From G965237725 sp965237725 (lineage in GTDB: Bacteria > Pseudomonadota > Gammaproteobacteria > Arenicellales > Poriferihabitantaceae), in assembly GCA_965237725.1 (NCBI GenBank), contig OZ250151.1:4278001-4342000 (forward strand): 64,000 bases of DNA, written 5' to 3'. Shown one piece after another: positions 1-10,300 of the stretch. Each line of letters opens with the position of its first letter. The first letter of the stretch is position 1. Under the pieces are notes generated by a model that saw only the letters and a list, made by a program, of their open reading frames with translations, made no database searches and had not been told where the DNA came from. The position numbers and the translations under genes are program-made.

Positions 1-39
1 GTAAAGGAACTGGAAGATTTGTTAAATAAGAGTGCCTAA
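1..39 (+). CDS. C-terminal end of a UbiK/BMFP-like accessory protein (partial)
   Basis: The window opens inside an open frame that encodes VKELEDLLNKSA and then stops at 37-39. The charged, leucine-rich end resembles the C-terminal coiled coil of the UbiK (YqiC/BMFP) family, which often sits directly upstream of comM in gammaproteobacteria and helps ubiquinone biosynthesis. Only 12 residues are visible, so the call rests on context: comM starts 120 bp downstream on the same strand. It could be another coiled-coil protein. Confidence 0.45.
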   Translation, partial: VKELEDLLNKSA

Positions 40-159
40 TTTTTATTCGCGTAGTTTTGCGATAAACGAAATAATTTATTATAGATTTACCGTAGGAAAA
101 GGAATGTTTTAAGGAACTAAACCGTTAACTGGATTTTACCTCAGGATGGGAGATAAGGA

Positions 160-1665
160 ATGTCGCTCGCAATTGTAAACAGTCGTGCTCTCGTAGGCAC
201 ATCAGCCCCGGAAGTAATAGTTGAAGTTCATCTGTCTCGAGGGTTACCCGCATTTTCTATTGTTGGATTACCTGAAACCGCAGTAAAAGAAAGCCGTGAC
301 CGAGTGCGCAGTGCAATTGTGAATTCAAACTTTGAGTTTCCATACAAACGCATCTCGGTAAACCTGGCTCCTGCTGACCTTCCTAAAGAAGGGGGTAGAT
401 TTGACTTACCCATCGCTCTCGGCGTTCTAGCAGCGTCAAATCAGATTCCAAAGGCATCACTCCCTGGCTTTGTGTTTCTAGGTGAGCTTGCATTCAGTGG
501 TGAACTGCGCGACATAACTGGCGGCATAATCGTAGCACTTTCACTTTCTGGCACGAACAAACAACTGGTATTGCCAAATTTGTGCGCCAAACAAGCCGCT
601 TTGGTGAACGATGTCAATATTTTTGGTGTATCCAGTTTGATTGAAGTTTCAGGGGCATTAAATGGATTAGGCCAATTCAAAACATCTATTCCGGAAGATT
701 GTCCCAGGCGAAATATTTATCCTGACATGTCCGAAGTTGTGGGTCAGACATTTTCGAAATTTAGCCTGGAAGTTGCCGCATCAGGCGCCCATAGTATTCT
801 GATGATTGGTTCACCTGGAACCGGAAAAACCATGCTCGCGACCCGACTACCCGGCATTCTGCCTGATATGTCAACCAGTGAGGCACTGGAGTCGGCGGCT
901 ATTTCATCTATAGCACAAAAATCCTGGAATCCAGGAGAGTGGAGAAATCGGCCATTTCGCGCACCTCACCATAGTGCATCCGGGGCAGCACTCATTGGTG
1001 GGGGTACTATACCCAGGCCCGGTGAAATTTCACGAGCACACAATGGCGTATTGTTCCTTGATGAATTAACTGAATTCGACCGACGTTCACTTGAATTGTT
1101 AAGAGAACCCATGGAATCCGGTTACATTAATATTTCGAGGGCTGCGATCCAGCTACAGTTTTTGTCCAAATTCATATTTGTTGGAGCCGCCAATCCATGC
1201 AAGTGCGGATACCTTGGGGATCCGTCAGGAAAATGCAGGTGTACTCCGGATCAAATTCAACGATATTTGTCCAAACTATCAGGACCTTTGCTGGATCGGA
1301 TCGATATCCAACTTTATGTTCCCAGGATTCCTTATAAAGATTTCATTTCGAAACACACGTCAGCAGATTCCAGCGAAGAAATTAGGGTGAGGGTGATTGA
1401 TACCAGACAAACCCAGTACCATCGACAGGCAAAACTGAACAGCGAGTTATTGCCCAGTGAACTTGCGAAATACTGCAAATTAGATCATTCAGGGAGTTTG
1501 TTACTCGATCAGGTGATGACCAAGTTTGACATGTCAGCCAGGGCCTATCACCGAATATTAAAACTGGCCCGTACTGTTGCGGATATCAATAAAAAGCCAC
1601 ACGTTGATACTGAAGACTTATCCATAGCAATAAAAATGCGTTGTATGGATAAAAAATTTAATTAG
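160..1665 (+). CDS. comM: YifB/ComM family Mg-chelatase-like AAA+ ATPase
   Basis: ComM is a hexameric helicase that promotes branch migration of incoming DNA during natural transformation. The 501-residue length is normal for the family. An N-terminal Lon-protease-like fold (about residues 1-180, with the family motif GLPETAVKESRDRVRSA) precedes the AAA+ core: Walker A GSPGTGKT at 217-224, Walker B GVLFLDEL near 295-302, and a cysteine cluster NPCKCGYLGD near 346 typical of YifB. The Mg_chelatase C-terminal domain follows. The ATG start is preceded by GGGAGATAAGGA, a good ribosome site. Its last 8 bp overlap the end of the convergent glpD. With the type IV pilus genes nearby it hints at DNA uptake, but no comEA or dprA is visible. 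Confidence 0.93.
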   Translation: MSLAIVNSRALVGTSAPEVIVEVHLSRGLPAFSIVGLPETAVKESRDRVRSAIVNSNFEFPYKRISVNLAPADLPKEGGRFDLPIALGVLAASNQIPKASLPGFVFLGELAFSGELRDITGGIIVALSLSGTNKQLVLPNLCAKQAALVNDVNIFGVSSLIEVSGALNGLGQFKTSIPEDCPRRNIYPDMSEVVGQTFSKFSLEVAASGAHSILMIGSPGTGKTMLATRLPGILPDMSTSEALESAAISSIAQKSWNPGEWRNRPFRAPHHSASGAALIGGGTIPRPGEISRAHNGVLFLDELTEFDRRSLELLREPMESGYINISRAAIQLQFLSKFIFVGAANPCKCGYLGDPSGKCRCTPDQIQRYLSKLSGPLLDRIDIQLYVPRIPYKDFISKHTSADSSEEIRVRVIDTRQTQYHRQAKLNSELLPSELAKYCKLDHSGSLLLDQVMTKFDMSARAYHRILKLARTVADINKKPHVDTEDLSIAIKMRCMDKKFN

Positions 1666-3160
1666 CCCGCGTGAGGTTAGCGAACCAGTCTGCCAGAGTT
1701 CTGGTTTGTGAGTGATCAAACAACATACCCAGTTTGGTACGCCGCCATAGTATGTCTTCAACACTGGTTGCCCATTCTTCTGAAATAAAATATTTAACCT
1801 CGAGCTCATACAAATTGTGACCAAAACATTGCCCCATATCAGTCTCGAAATTTACATTGGCCAGCAATTTATGGATATTCGAACCGTGCCGACAAATCAG
1901 TTCATCAACCAATTGGGAATCCAGAAATGCATACTCGGATATGGATTGAATTACGAATTCACTGAAATCCGAAACATTTTGTAAATCAACGTCCAGACTG
2001 GTGTTATCTGTCCATGGATTTTTCATCTTGGGCAGGTATGGCCTAAGTTTAGTGACTACATTTTCCGAAAGGTTTCGATAGGTTGTTAATTTACCGCCGT
2101 AAATTGTGACCATGGGCGCACCAGGGAAAAGCGTATCCAGCTTAATCTTGTAGTCCCGCGTTGTTTCCTGGGGCTTATCACTACCGTCGTCATATAGCGG
2201 CCGTACCCCGGAAAAAGTGGACACCACGTCTTCGGGGCTAACTTGGTGTACAAAATAGTGATTTACTATGTTGCAAAGGTATGCGACCTCACCTTTGGTA
2301 ATTGCCGCGTCAGTAGGGTTGCCATCAAACTCAAAATCTGTTGTCCCAACTAGTACAAAATTCTTTTTATATGGAATGACAAACACAATTCGATTATCCG
2401 GATTTTGCAACAAGTAAGCATCGTCGTGCTCGTACCACTTTGGAAGGATGATATGACTGCCCTGAATCAATCTGATTCGGTCAGTTGTTGGCGCAAGTTG
2501 CGCTGGGTCGAACACAGTATTTTTAAACGAATTCAACCAGGGCCCCGTGGCATTAACAAGTGTCTTGCATTGGATGGCTTTTTGTACCCCCTTGTTGTCC
2601 ACCGTTATTTCCCAGTGATGCTCTTTTCTAAACGCCGAAACACATTTTGATTGAGTGCAAACATTCGCACCCAATCTTTTTGCGTCAAGCGCATTTGCAA
2701 TAACCAATCGCGCATCATCTGCCCAGCAATCTGTGTATCTGAATCCGAAACGGTATTCACTTTTTAAGTCACTTTTGATTTTGATTTGACCACTGCCAGG
2801 TAATACACTTCGACCTTTAAGCCAGTCATATAAAATCAGCCCGAGCCGCAATATCCATTTCGATCTCAACCCGGGGTGATGAGGTAAAATAAAATCGATC
2901 GGCTTTACTAAATGGGGAGCACCGCGTAATAAAATCTCTCGTTCTTTCAAAGATTCTCGTACTAAGGCGAATTCATAGTGTTCAAGATAGCGCAGGCCAC
3001 CATGAATTAATTTTGAGCTGGCAGAAGATGTTCCGGAGCCGAGGTCATTTTGCTCACACAAAACTACTGACAGACCTCTGCCTGCCGCATCCCTGGCAAT
3101 ACCACAGCCATTTATTCCGCCACCTATAATTCCAATGTCAAATATTTCAATCGGGTCCAT
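1658..3160 (-). CDS. glpD: Aerobic glycerol-3-phosphate dehydrogenase
   Basis: This FAD enzyme oxidises sn-glycerol 3-phosphate to dihydroxyacetone phosphate at the inner membrane and passes electrons to quinone. The N-terminal dinucleotide-binding motif GGGINGCG lies at residues 13-20, followed by the GlpD signature with GTSSASSKLIHGGLRYLE near 43-60. The later GVRPLYDDG and YGGKLTTYR blocks are also typical, and 500 residues is full length. It converges with and slightly overlaps comM. No glpF, glpK or glpR is adjacent, so it stands apart from a glp operon. Identification is firm from these motifs. Confidence 0.93.
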   Translation of the reverse strand: MDPIEIFDIGIIGGGINGCGIARDAAGRGLSVVLCEQNDLGSGTSSASSKLIHGGLRYLEHYEFALVRESLKEREILLRGAPHLVKPIDFILPHHPGLRSKWILRLGLILYDWLKGRSVLPGSGQIKIKSDLKSEYRFGFRYTDCWADDARLVIANALDAKRLGANVCTQSKCVSAFRKEHHWEITVDNKGVQKAIQCKTLVNATGPWLNSFKNTVFDPAQLAPTTDRIRLIQGSHIILPKWYEHDDAYLLQNPDNRIVFVIPYKKNFVLVGTTDFEFDGNPTDAAITKGEVAYLCNIVNHYFVHQVSPEDVVSTFSGVRPLYDDGSDKPQETTRDYKIKLDTLFPGAPMVTIYGGKLTTYRNLSENVVTKLRPYLPKMKNPWTDNTSLDVDLQNVSDFSEFVIQSISEYAFLDSQLVDELICRHGSNIHKLLANVNFETDMGQCFGHNLYELEVKYFISEEWATSVEDILWRRTKLGMLFDHSQTRTLADWFANLTRAN

Positions 3161-3209
3161 TTAACCAGTCAACACAAAAATTCAAACACATTGCACAGAA
3201 AAATATCGA

Positions 3210-3671
3210 TCAAAATACACCAGCGTCCAGACCCGCTGCCATTGTGGTACCCAGGGTTTCACAATTTTCAATAAATGACGGCTGAAAATCTCCTTTCATA
3301 ACCAGGGGTGGCTGAATAAATTTCCATTTCAACCCAATCAAAATTCGTTCCACACTGGTTTTTGCGCCTTGTCCATCCAGTCCGCCTTTAACATATAAAC
3401 CAACAGGTTTGCCTTCGGTTAGTTCGAGACAGGGATAATAAATTCTCTCCAGGAAATCTTTTATGGCACCGCTCATATAACCAAAATTCTCGGTGGTTCC
3501 AATGATGATCCCATCACACCACGTCACGTCATTTGCATCAGCATCCCAGGATTCCAGTCCACGTACGTTAATGTCAGTCAAATCCTCATGCTGACATCCC
3601 CGGACCACAGCCGTATGCAACTGTTTGGTGTTTTCAGATGGACAGTTAGATACAACCAGTACGTTTACCAT
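3210..3671 (-). CDS. Flavodoxin-like / NAD(P)H-dependent FMN reductase family protein
   Basis: A small flavoprotein of the flavodoxin-like fold. Residues at the N-terminus (VNVLVVSNCPSENTKQL) form the strand and phosphate loop that bind FMN phosphate, and GIIIGTTENFGYMSGAIKDFLER is the second flavin-contacting loop, as in NADPH-dependent FMN reductases and WrbA-type proteins. The ATG at 3671 gives 153 residues and is preferred over an in-frame TTG four codons upstream. It lies 49 bp upstream of glpD on the same strand, so the two may be co-transcribed. The physiological substrate cannot be read from sequence. Confidence 0.78.
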   Translation of the reverse strand: MVNVLVVSNCPSENTKQLHTAVVRGCQHEDLTDINVRGLESWDADANDVTWCDGIIIGTTENFGYMSGAIKDFLERIYYPCLELTEGKPVGLYVKGGLDGQGAKTSVERILIGLKWKFIQPPLVMKGDFQPSFIENCETLGTTMAAGLDAGVF

Positions 3672-3787
3672 AATAGGTAACAAATTCGAGCCGGGTTTAA
3701 GATTGATATATTCATGGGGCTAATTCTAAGATATGCTTTAGCGTATGTCCCATATTTAACTCAATATTTCCTCCGTTCAATTGACCT

Positions 3788-4945
3788 ATGAAAACAACAA
3801 TACCCGATCCCAGATTCAGAACCCAGATAATCGAACTACCATCACCTGGTCCAGGCACGTCCAGAGAAATTGTTGCGTTTCGTTATGGTGATCCAGAATC
3901 CAGGCCCAAAGTCTATATCCAAACTGCACTCCATGCAGATGAGATTCCGGGTACCCTGGTGATTCACCACCTGCGCCAATACTTGAACCAGGCAGCGATA
4001 CGAGGGGAAATCAATGGGGAAATCATTATTGTGCCCGTGGCCAACCCCATCGGAATGGCTCAACGGGTCCAGGGAAACCTTGCCGGTCGACTCGATTTAA
4101 ACGATGGCAAAAATTATAACCGGCACTACCCGGATCTGGTGCCAGGGGTTGTAAATATGGTGGAGGAAAAACTAACAAATGATGAATCGAAAAATGACAG
4201 TTTAATTCGGGATGCCTTAAAACAGACGATCGGTGAATTGCCTGAAGCCAGCGAATCCGATGCATTTCGAAAACACTTGCTGGCGCTATCCGCTGATTCG
4301 GATTATTGTTTAGATTTGCACTGCGATAGCGAATCCATATTGTATATGTATAGCAGTGGCACGCATCCCAAGATTGCGGACGAATTATCATCCCAAATGG
4401 GATGTCTGGCCCATCTAGTAGATGATACAACGAGTTTTTGCTTTGATGGCACGGTCAGTTTGACATGGGTAGCATTGGCAAATCATTTTCCGGACTTTCC
4501 TATACCCTATGGTTGCATGGGAAGCACCATAGAACTTCGTGGGTCCTCCGATGTCAGCGATGAATTTGCCAAGAACGATGCTGAAAATTTATTCCAGTTT
4601 CTGGTCAATCAGGGCGTTGTCAGCGGTCAGAAAAAACCAGCACCAAAAACAAAATGCAAGGCCACACCCCTGCTGGGACAAATTTATGTCAAGGCCCCAT
4701 CTTCGGGGATACTTGTATATAAAAAGGAATGCGGAGATAGAGTTTCAAAAGGAGAGGTTGTTGCAGAACTGGTTGATCCAATAAAACAACCGGAAGATTC
4801 ACGAATTGAATTGAAATCAGATATCGATGGCATCCTGTTTTCCCGAACAACCCAGCGAATGGTCGGTCCAGGTCAAATTGTTATCGGCATTGCCGGAGAT
4901 GAAATAATTCCGGGTCGAAAGGGTGAAAACCTGCTCTCGGATTAG
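3788..4945 (+). CDS. Succinylglutamate desuccinylase/aspartoacylase family zinc hydrolase
   Basis: Member of the AstE/AspA branch of M14-like zinc enzymes, which remove acyl groups from amino acids or related amides. Predicted zinc ligands are His49 and Glu52 in ALHADEIPG and His178 in LDLHCDSE. The final part (about residues 300-385) looks like a biotinyl/lipoyl-type beta-sandwich, with GQIYVKAPSSGIL and GDRVSKGEVVAEL, a known C-terminal feature of many family members outside arginine catabolism. It is transcribed away from the flavodoxin-like gene and has no ast operon neighbours, so a role in arginine breakdown is not supported. The substrate is unknown. Confidence 0.85.
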   Translation: MKTTIPDPRFRTQIIELPSPGPGTSREIVAFRYGDPESRPKVYIQTALHADEIPGTLVIHHLRQYLNQAAIRGEINGEIIIVPVANPIGMAQRVQGNLAGRLDLNDGKNYNRHYPDLVPGVVNMVEEKLTNDESKNDSLIRDALKQTIGELPEASESDAFRKHLLALSADSDYCLDLHCDSESILYMYSSGTHPKIADELSSQMGCLAHLVDDTTSFCFDGTVSLTWVALANHFPDFPIPYGCMGSTIELRGSSDVSDEFAKNDAENLFQFLVNQGVVSGQKKPAPKTKCKATPLLGQIYVKAPSSGILVYKKECGDRVSKGEVVAELVDPIKQPEDSRIELKSDIDGILFSRTTQRMVGPGQIVIGIAGDEIIPGRKGENLLSD

Positions 4946-5099
4946 CAATCGCCCACATAAAAACAATAGTCGAATGGAATTTCATTAAGTTATCTAGTAT
5001 ATCTCTCTGGCATATCTCGGAATGTTAACGAAGTTTGAAGCCATCGCAATGAGGGTTAATTAATCCTCAAGAAGTAAACTGGTTGTACCCCAACGATTA

Positions 5100-6008
5100 T
5101 TAGATGCCATTCGCCCCAGGTTTTGGCCATTTTCGATTAACCATATAAACACCCGCACATACCAGAACAAGGGCTAAACCGATAGATGGGGTTATTACTT
5201 CATCGAGTATCCACCAACCAAAAATAACCCCAAAAATCGGCGCCAGAAAACTGTAGGAAGCCATATCAGACGCAGGATAAACAGATAACAACCAAAACCA
5301 GGTTAAGAAGCCAAAACAGACCACAACAAATATCTGGAAACTAAACAACCATAAAATAGTGGCATTTACATCACGAATTAATTCACCAAATAACGGCGCA
5401 ACAATCAATAGTAAGATAGCTGAAACGCCCAATTGATAGATGAGCTGCATCTCCGGACATGATCTGGACAATTTAGTTGTTCGTGCCACAATAATAATAC
5501 CTGACCAGCACATTGCAGCGATAATGCAGAACAAATCCCCGATTAAAGCGTTGTCACTGATCTGTGAATGGTTATGCCAAAATGCCAGGGTAATGCCTAT
5601 AACTGCAAGAATCAGACCAATTACTCTGATTAGGGTCAAACGTTCCCCTGGTATTAGCCAATGCGCTGATAAGGCTGTCCAGAAGGGCATGGTGTAAAAA
5701 AAGATAGAGGCACGAGAAACCGTTGTGTAGTCCAATGCCAGAAATAACAGCAGAAATTCCACAGCAAAAAACAAGCCAGCCAAAACTCCAGGCCAAAAAC
5801 TACCATCATTCAGATTAAGTGGTTTGTTTCGCGCGATGGCATAAATCAATATAGGGATTAAACCTAATGCAGATCTAAGGCCTGCTTGAAATACCGGTTG
5901 CAACCCGACATTGACTAGCTTGACTACAACCTGATTGACACCCATTAGTGCAGAGCAAGCGACCAGTAAAACCGCACCCAATGAATCAATATGATTCTTT
6001 CGATCCAT
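5100..6008 (-). CDS. EamA/DMT family exporter
   Basis: A 302-residue integral membrane protein with ten predicted hydrophobic segments arranged as two EamA repeats, ending in the usual short basic tail (VNRKWPKPG). The motif VIGWWILDE-like segment GVIFGWWILDEVITP in the second repeat is characteristic of drug/metabolite transporters, which export amino acids, metabolites or toxic compounds. The substrate cannot be predicted. It is a single gene, convergent with the deacylase gene across a 150-bp gap in which I see no strong terminator. Confidence 0.85.
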   Translation of the reverse strand: MDRKNHIDSLGAVLLVACSALMGVNQVVVKLVNVGLQPVFQAGLRSALGLIPILIYAIARNKPLNLNDGSFWPGVLAGLFFAVEFLLLFLALDYTTVSRASIFFYTMPFWTALSAHWLIPGERLTLIRVIGLILAVIGITLAFWHNHSQISDNALIGDLFCIIAAMCWSGIIIVARTTKLSRSCPEMQLIYQLGVSAILLLIVAPLFGELIRDVNATILWLFSFQIFVVVCFGFLTWFWLLSVYPASDMASYSFLAPIFGVIFGWWILDEVITPSIGLALVLVCAGVYMVNRKWPKPGANGI

Positions 6009-6182
6009 ACAAAATTTCGTGCTATAAAGAAACCAAACGCCTTATATCACAGAATTTGCTCAATTCTTGATCAGAAGTGAATTACCTATGTGACAGGCAA
6101 ATGCACATACAACCCTTGCCTGGATAGAGCCATTGACCAGGCTCCGTAAAAAATTATATGGCAGCTAAACTATTAGATTGGG

Positions 6183-6644
6183 CTATTCCCAATAGCTGTC
6201 CCATGTCCCGCCGAATACTTTGTGCTGCCTAAATCCCGTATGATTGATTCGATACTGGATATCATTGTCTGGCAAACAGTCCTGACCAGCAGATTGAACC
6301 GCAACCGCACTAAATGAATTTGAATCCCCAAGGATCCAGGTCGTAGACAGGGTATAGTGGCCTTCGGGATCCGTTGCCTGAATTGGCAGGCTGGTAATAG
6401 AGCCTGCATACTGATTGAAATCGAAATAAAAATGCTCCTGCTTATTTACTACCGTTTCCAGCGCACTTTTCGCATCCGTTCGGCAACCTTCTTCCACATA
6501 ATCTCGATAGCTTGCTAACGCAATAGTTCCTAAAATGCCCATTATCGTAACCACGATAGCAAGTTCAATCAAAGTAAATCCGCATATTGATTTAGGGGCG
6601 GGAAGGCCGCCCAAGCAATGAAATTTATTGATTAACTTGTTCAT
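6183..6644 (-). CDS. pilE: Type IV minor pilin PilE-like
   Basis: A 153-residue prepilin with a 22-residue leader ending in Gly22, cut by PilD before Phe23, and the class III signal GFTLIELAIVVTIMGILGTIA that forms the N-terminal pilin helix. Asp/Glu5 of the mature protein is present. A C-terminal pair of cysteines (GQDCLPD and the earlier EEGCRTDAKSA) could form a disulfide. Its start overlaps the end of pilV by 4 bp, and it is the last gene of the minus-strand pilW-X-Y1-V-E operon, where PilE proteins act with PilV, PilW, PilX and PilY1 to prime pilus assembly. Confidence 0.88.
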   Translation of the reverse strand: MNKLINKFHCLGGLPAPKSICGFTLIELAIVVTIMGILGTIALASYRDYVEEGCRTDAKSALETVVNKQEHFYFDFNQYAGSITSLPIQATDPEGHYTLSTTWILGDSNSFSAVAVQSAGQDCLPDNDIQYRINHTGFRQHKVFGGTWDSYWE

Positions 6645-7207
6645 AGTCGTACTTCGACTTGATTACAATGCAAGTTTTCATTTGTACCACCATCGCAGGG
6701 ATTCTGGTAACTACCTCCGATTTCTCTTTCCTGGGATTGCTCGACCCAGAATACTGAAATGGTAAAATCACCACCACCGACTACAACATTATCAACCACG
6801 TCGCCGTTACCACGGGGAAAGGTCACAGCATTGGCAGTATTCCATTCAATCAAATCATGGGTAGCCAACTCCTGAGAGGTACAGTTATTAGTTGATACAC
6901 TACAGTCCTTGGTACTGACTAACGGGGTTGCGACGGAGGTGTAATATCCTGCATAGGCACCCGCTTGATTGGCACGCATTCGATCGAGCATATCCGCAGT
7001 TTGAATAACACTCTGGCTTCTAAGATAGGCTCGATGATCAAATCGAGTGCCCGAATTTTGCAATGCTGCCAACCCAAGCATACTGATAGTCAACAGCACC
7101 ACCGAAACCATAACCTCGACCAAGGTAAAACCGTTTACTCGCCTGCATTGTCTCGTAGGCTGTTGCCAGCTGTTTATATTTGGTTGGGTTTTATAGAAAA
7201 TTTTCAT
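6641..7207 (-). CDS. pilV: Type IV pilus minor pilin PilV
   Basis: Prepilin of 188 residues. The leader ends at Gly26 and the mature protein begins FTLVEVMVSVVLLTISMLG, the PilV type of pilin helix. Downstream text (LRSQSVIQTADMLDRMRAN) is strongly PilV-like. Minor pilins of this class sit at the pilus tip and link PilY1 to the fibre. Its position after pilY1 is unusual, since the common order is fimU/fimT-pilV-pilW-pilX-pilY1-pilE. No fimT/fimU gene is seen here. It overlaps pilE by 4 bp, which suggests translational coupling. Confidence 0.86.
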   Translation of the reverse strand: MKIFYKTQPNINSWQQPTRQCRRVNGFTLVEVMVSVVLLTISMLGLAALQNSGTRFDHRAYLRSQSVIQTADMLDRMRANQAGAYAGYYTSVATPLVSTKDCSVSTNNCTSQELATHDLIEWNTANAVTFPRGNGDVVDNVVVGGGDFTISVFWVEQSQEREIGGSYQNPCDGGTNENLHCNQVEVRL

Positions 7208-7360
7208 TGTTAACTACATGTCGTGGTTACAACCTTAACCTGACTAGATAGGGCACTGTCAGGAGCAAAGGCCGGGATACTTGCAAGGACAACTGAAAGA
7301 AGAAATTACGGGGGAGGGGCTGCGCAGACTTCGAATCCACTTATCCAATCTTATCGGTTG

Positions 7361-10300
7361 TTAATTCGAATCGAGCACTTCTCGCCAGGATACCCTTGAA
7401 GAACTAATTGAAGTTGCTGAAACTGTGGCCTCTTCTGAAATAATTGAGCCGTTAGGACTCTCACCGACCGCACCGCCGTCCTGATCACCGGGATTTTCTG
7501 GGTCACCGGGTTGGGTCCCTCCACCGGGCGGCTCATTGGGCGGGGTTACCGGATTACCACCAAATTTCTCTGGATCCTTATACGCTCTTAATTCCTCGTT
7601 GGCCTTTTCACATCCAATGGTCGTGCCACTGGGAACACTGTTAGGGTCCAGGGTATCTTTTTTTAGATGCTCATAGTTTGCGTTTTCATAAACAACCTTG
7701 CCGGCAACGGTACTTAGGCTGACTACCAGCGCACCATTTCTATAACCTGTATTGCCATTAACAAATGGGCCTGCTTTGTTGTCTTTTACACAGCTGGGCT
7801 CAGTAGCACGCAGTGAATTAATATCTGAAAACTTAATTCGTAGCTCTTCAATATCACCCGCTTTATTACAGGTCCGGTCACCGCTATTTTCACGCCCAAT
7901 AAATTTTGGGCGAGTCATAAAATTCGGCGCAAATTCTACAATTCTGTTTTCACTCTTGCATTTAAAATATATCGTTGCCGGAGGCGCAATAACATTATCA
8001 TCAATTCCTGCTGTAGCTCGGGCATCGGCCATGACCTGGGTATCTACAGATTGTGGGTTCACTATAGAAATCACAACTTTGGTTCTTGAATCAAACTCAG
8101 TATGCAGAGTCATCATTTCTAAAAGGGAAATATGCTTCGAACTGAGAATGCCCGTAGCCGTTTCAACATCTGGATTAGTACCAACGACGCCACCAGTTTC
8201 TAGCATATTTACCCCATTGACATCCCAGTTGTCATCGTATTCATGAGTATGGCAGGATTTCGATTTTCCTTTTTTCTTTTTCTTTTTGCCCTTGCCTTTG
8301 GAATCGTAATAACAGGCCTTGGTTTCGTGCTCCGGATCATCTGCATGGGCATAAAATGTATCGAGGTCGAAGTGACCACCGAGCAACCCTGGATCATTGA
8401 ACGGCGACTCGAATTCCCCGCGCTTAAGGCCCCGGGTAACTATGTTCAAATCCAGGGTGCCATTGATATTAACTATCCGCGGATTTGAGGCGATTCCATG
8501 GCCAAGAAACAGACTTATTGGCACGGCGGCCCCAGACATATCCTGCGAATTTACCTGGCCATCTGTATTTGTATCCAGAAACACGTCATCTGGCGCACCC
8601 CCCGTCTCGTAGTTAACCCCGTTTAACCAATTAATATTGCCGATATGCAATGGGTTTACCGTTGTAAATACAATTCGACCATTAGTTAGCACCGGATCGG
8701 TCAGAATACGTTCACCGTTTTCCAGTGCAATCCGCCAGCCAACGTCCCTCGAGCCGATTCCTGATGACAACACCCGAATTGTTGCCGGGGTTGCAAGTGA
8801 CGGAGAATAAGTTTTAAGCGCAAAACTACTGGCAATGGGCGCACCTGGTGGAGAATAGCGCCCATGACCGGTTTCAGAATCAGCGTTGTCTAATATTCCA
8901 AACAAGGAATCGCCATAATTTGACACTGCCTCATCTCCGCCGAATAAACGACCAGTGCCAAATATAACAATCCTTTTCCCATCGGAAGTTGTGGTCACAA
9001 TTGGTTTTGTTTGGATTACAAGAAAAGTTTCATTGTCATCACTATCGATCCCTGTCACTTTTGCCAATGGCAGTGGAATTCCCCGCGAGGTACGATACGC
9101 ACTGACACCCGGAAAATCGCCACCACCTGACTTTCCGGTCATCTTTGATACATCAATTTTCCACATATTGCCATCGGTGTCACCAGTGTAAACAAAATCC
9201 ACATCACCATCGTAATCGCTATCCAATATAGTGGGCGAAAGCAGTCCATTTGGTCCAACAGATCCAGCTGGTACTAATTCAAGCTTTTGGATCAAAGTCC
9301 CATCTTCAATTTTTACGATATACAATGTGGAATTACTCGTCCCAGAATCCTGAATGCCATTTCCAAAAATCGCAACCCAGGTACCGTCGGACAGTTTCGC
9401 GACTTCGGGCCTGCTAAAGCTAAACCCCATATCACTGTCTTCATCTTTGGAAAATTCCCAAAGGTACATCCTCGCCGCTTCTGATGCACTTGATGGGGCA
9501 GGGTTGGTAACATCCAGTGCATATATTGCGGACCCACCGCTACCCAATCCGCCTAAAAGCACTGTACGCCAGCACTTGTTTGTATCATTTTTTCCACCAC
9601 CCGCGGGGCAGGCCGGAAAATCCGCCTTTGCATCACTTATATTCGGCGTGCCATCCACCCAATAACTCTGGGTGTAATTCTGATCACTTAAGTGAGCCAA
9701 ATCTCCAAGTATCGCCTCGGGGATATAAGCAAACAATTCAAGGCCATCGCTGGCTCGAAATGCGTGCAGCATACCGTCGTTTGCACCAACAAAAACAACG
9801 GGTATTCGAGTTTTATTTTCAACCCGGAACTGACTGTAATCAGGATCATTGATCAATCTGAATGGCGGCCCCATGTATTGAACCGAAGAATGGGGCATAT
9901 CACCCAAAACGTAATGTAACTTTTTGTTCTTGTGATTCAGGTGTTGTCGTGATCTGAAATTACCCGGATGGGCGCCCTCATTATCTTCTGCGCCTCGTAT
10001 CCATTCGAGTAGTTCTTTGCTGCCCAATATATTCTGCAGCCGCTCCCCTAATGAACCCCATTGGAATGGTTTATCCGCAGTAAAAATTTTCCGGTTCCCA
10101 GGCCTTGGCAAAACTTTATGTGCACGCCATTTAGCGTTGTCATCAGTAACGTACACATTCCCGTCTGCATCTTCCTTCACAATATCCTGCTTTATAACAC
10201 CATCACTACTAACCTCTCGCGCCACTACGTCACCGGTAAACTGATCGACATCGAAACGAGTCTCAAACAGGACACTGCCATCGCCATTCAAAATTGATGG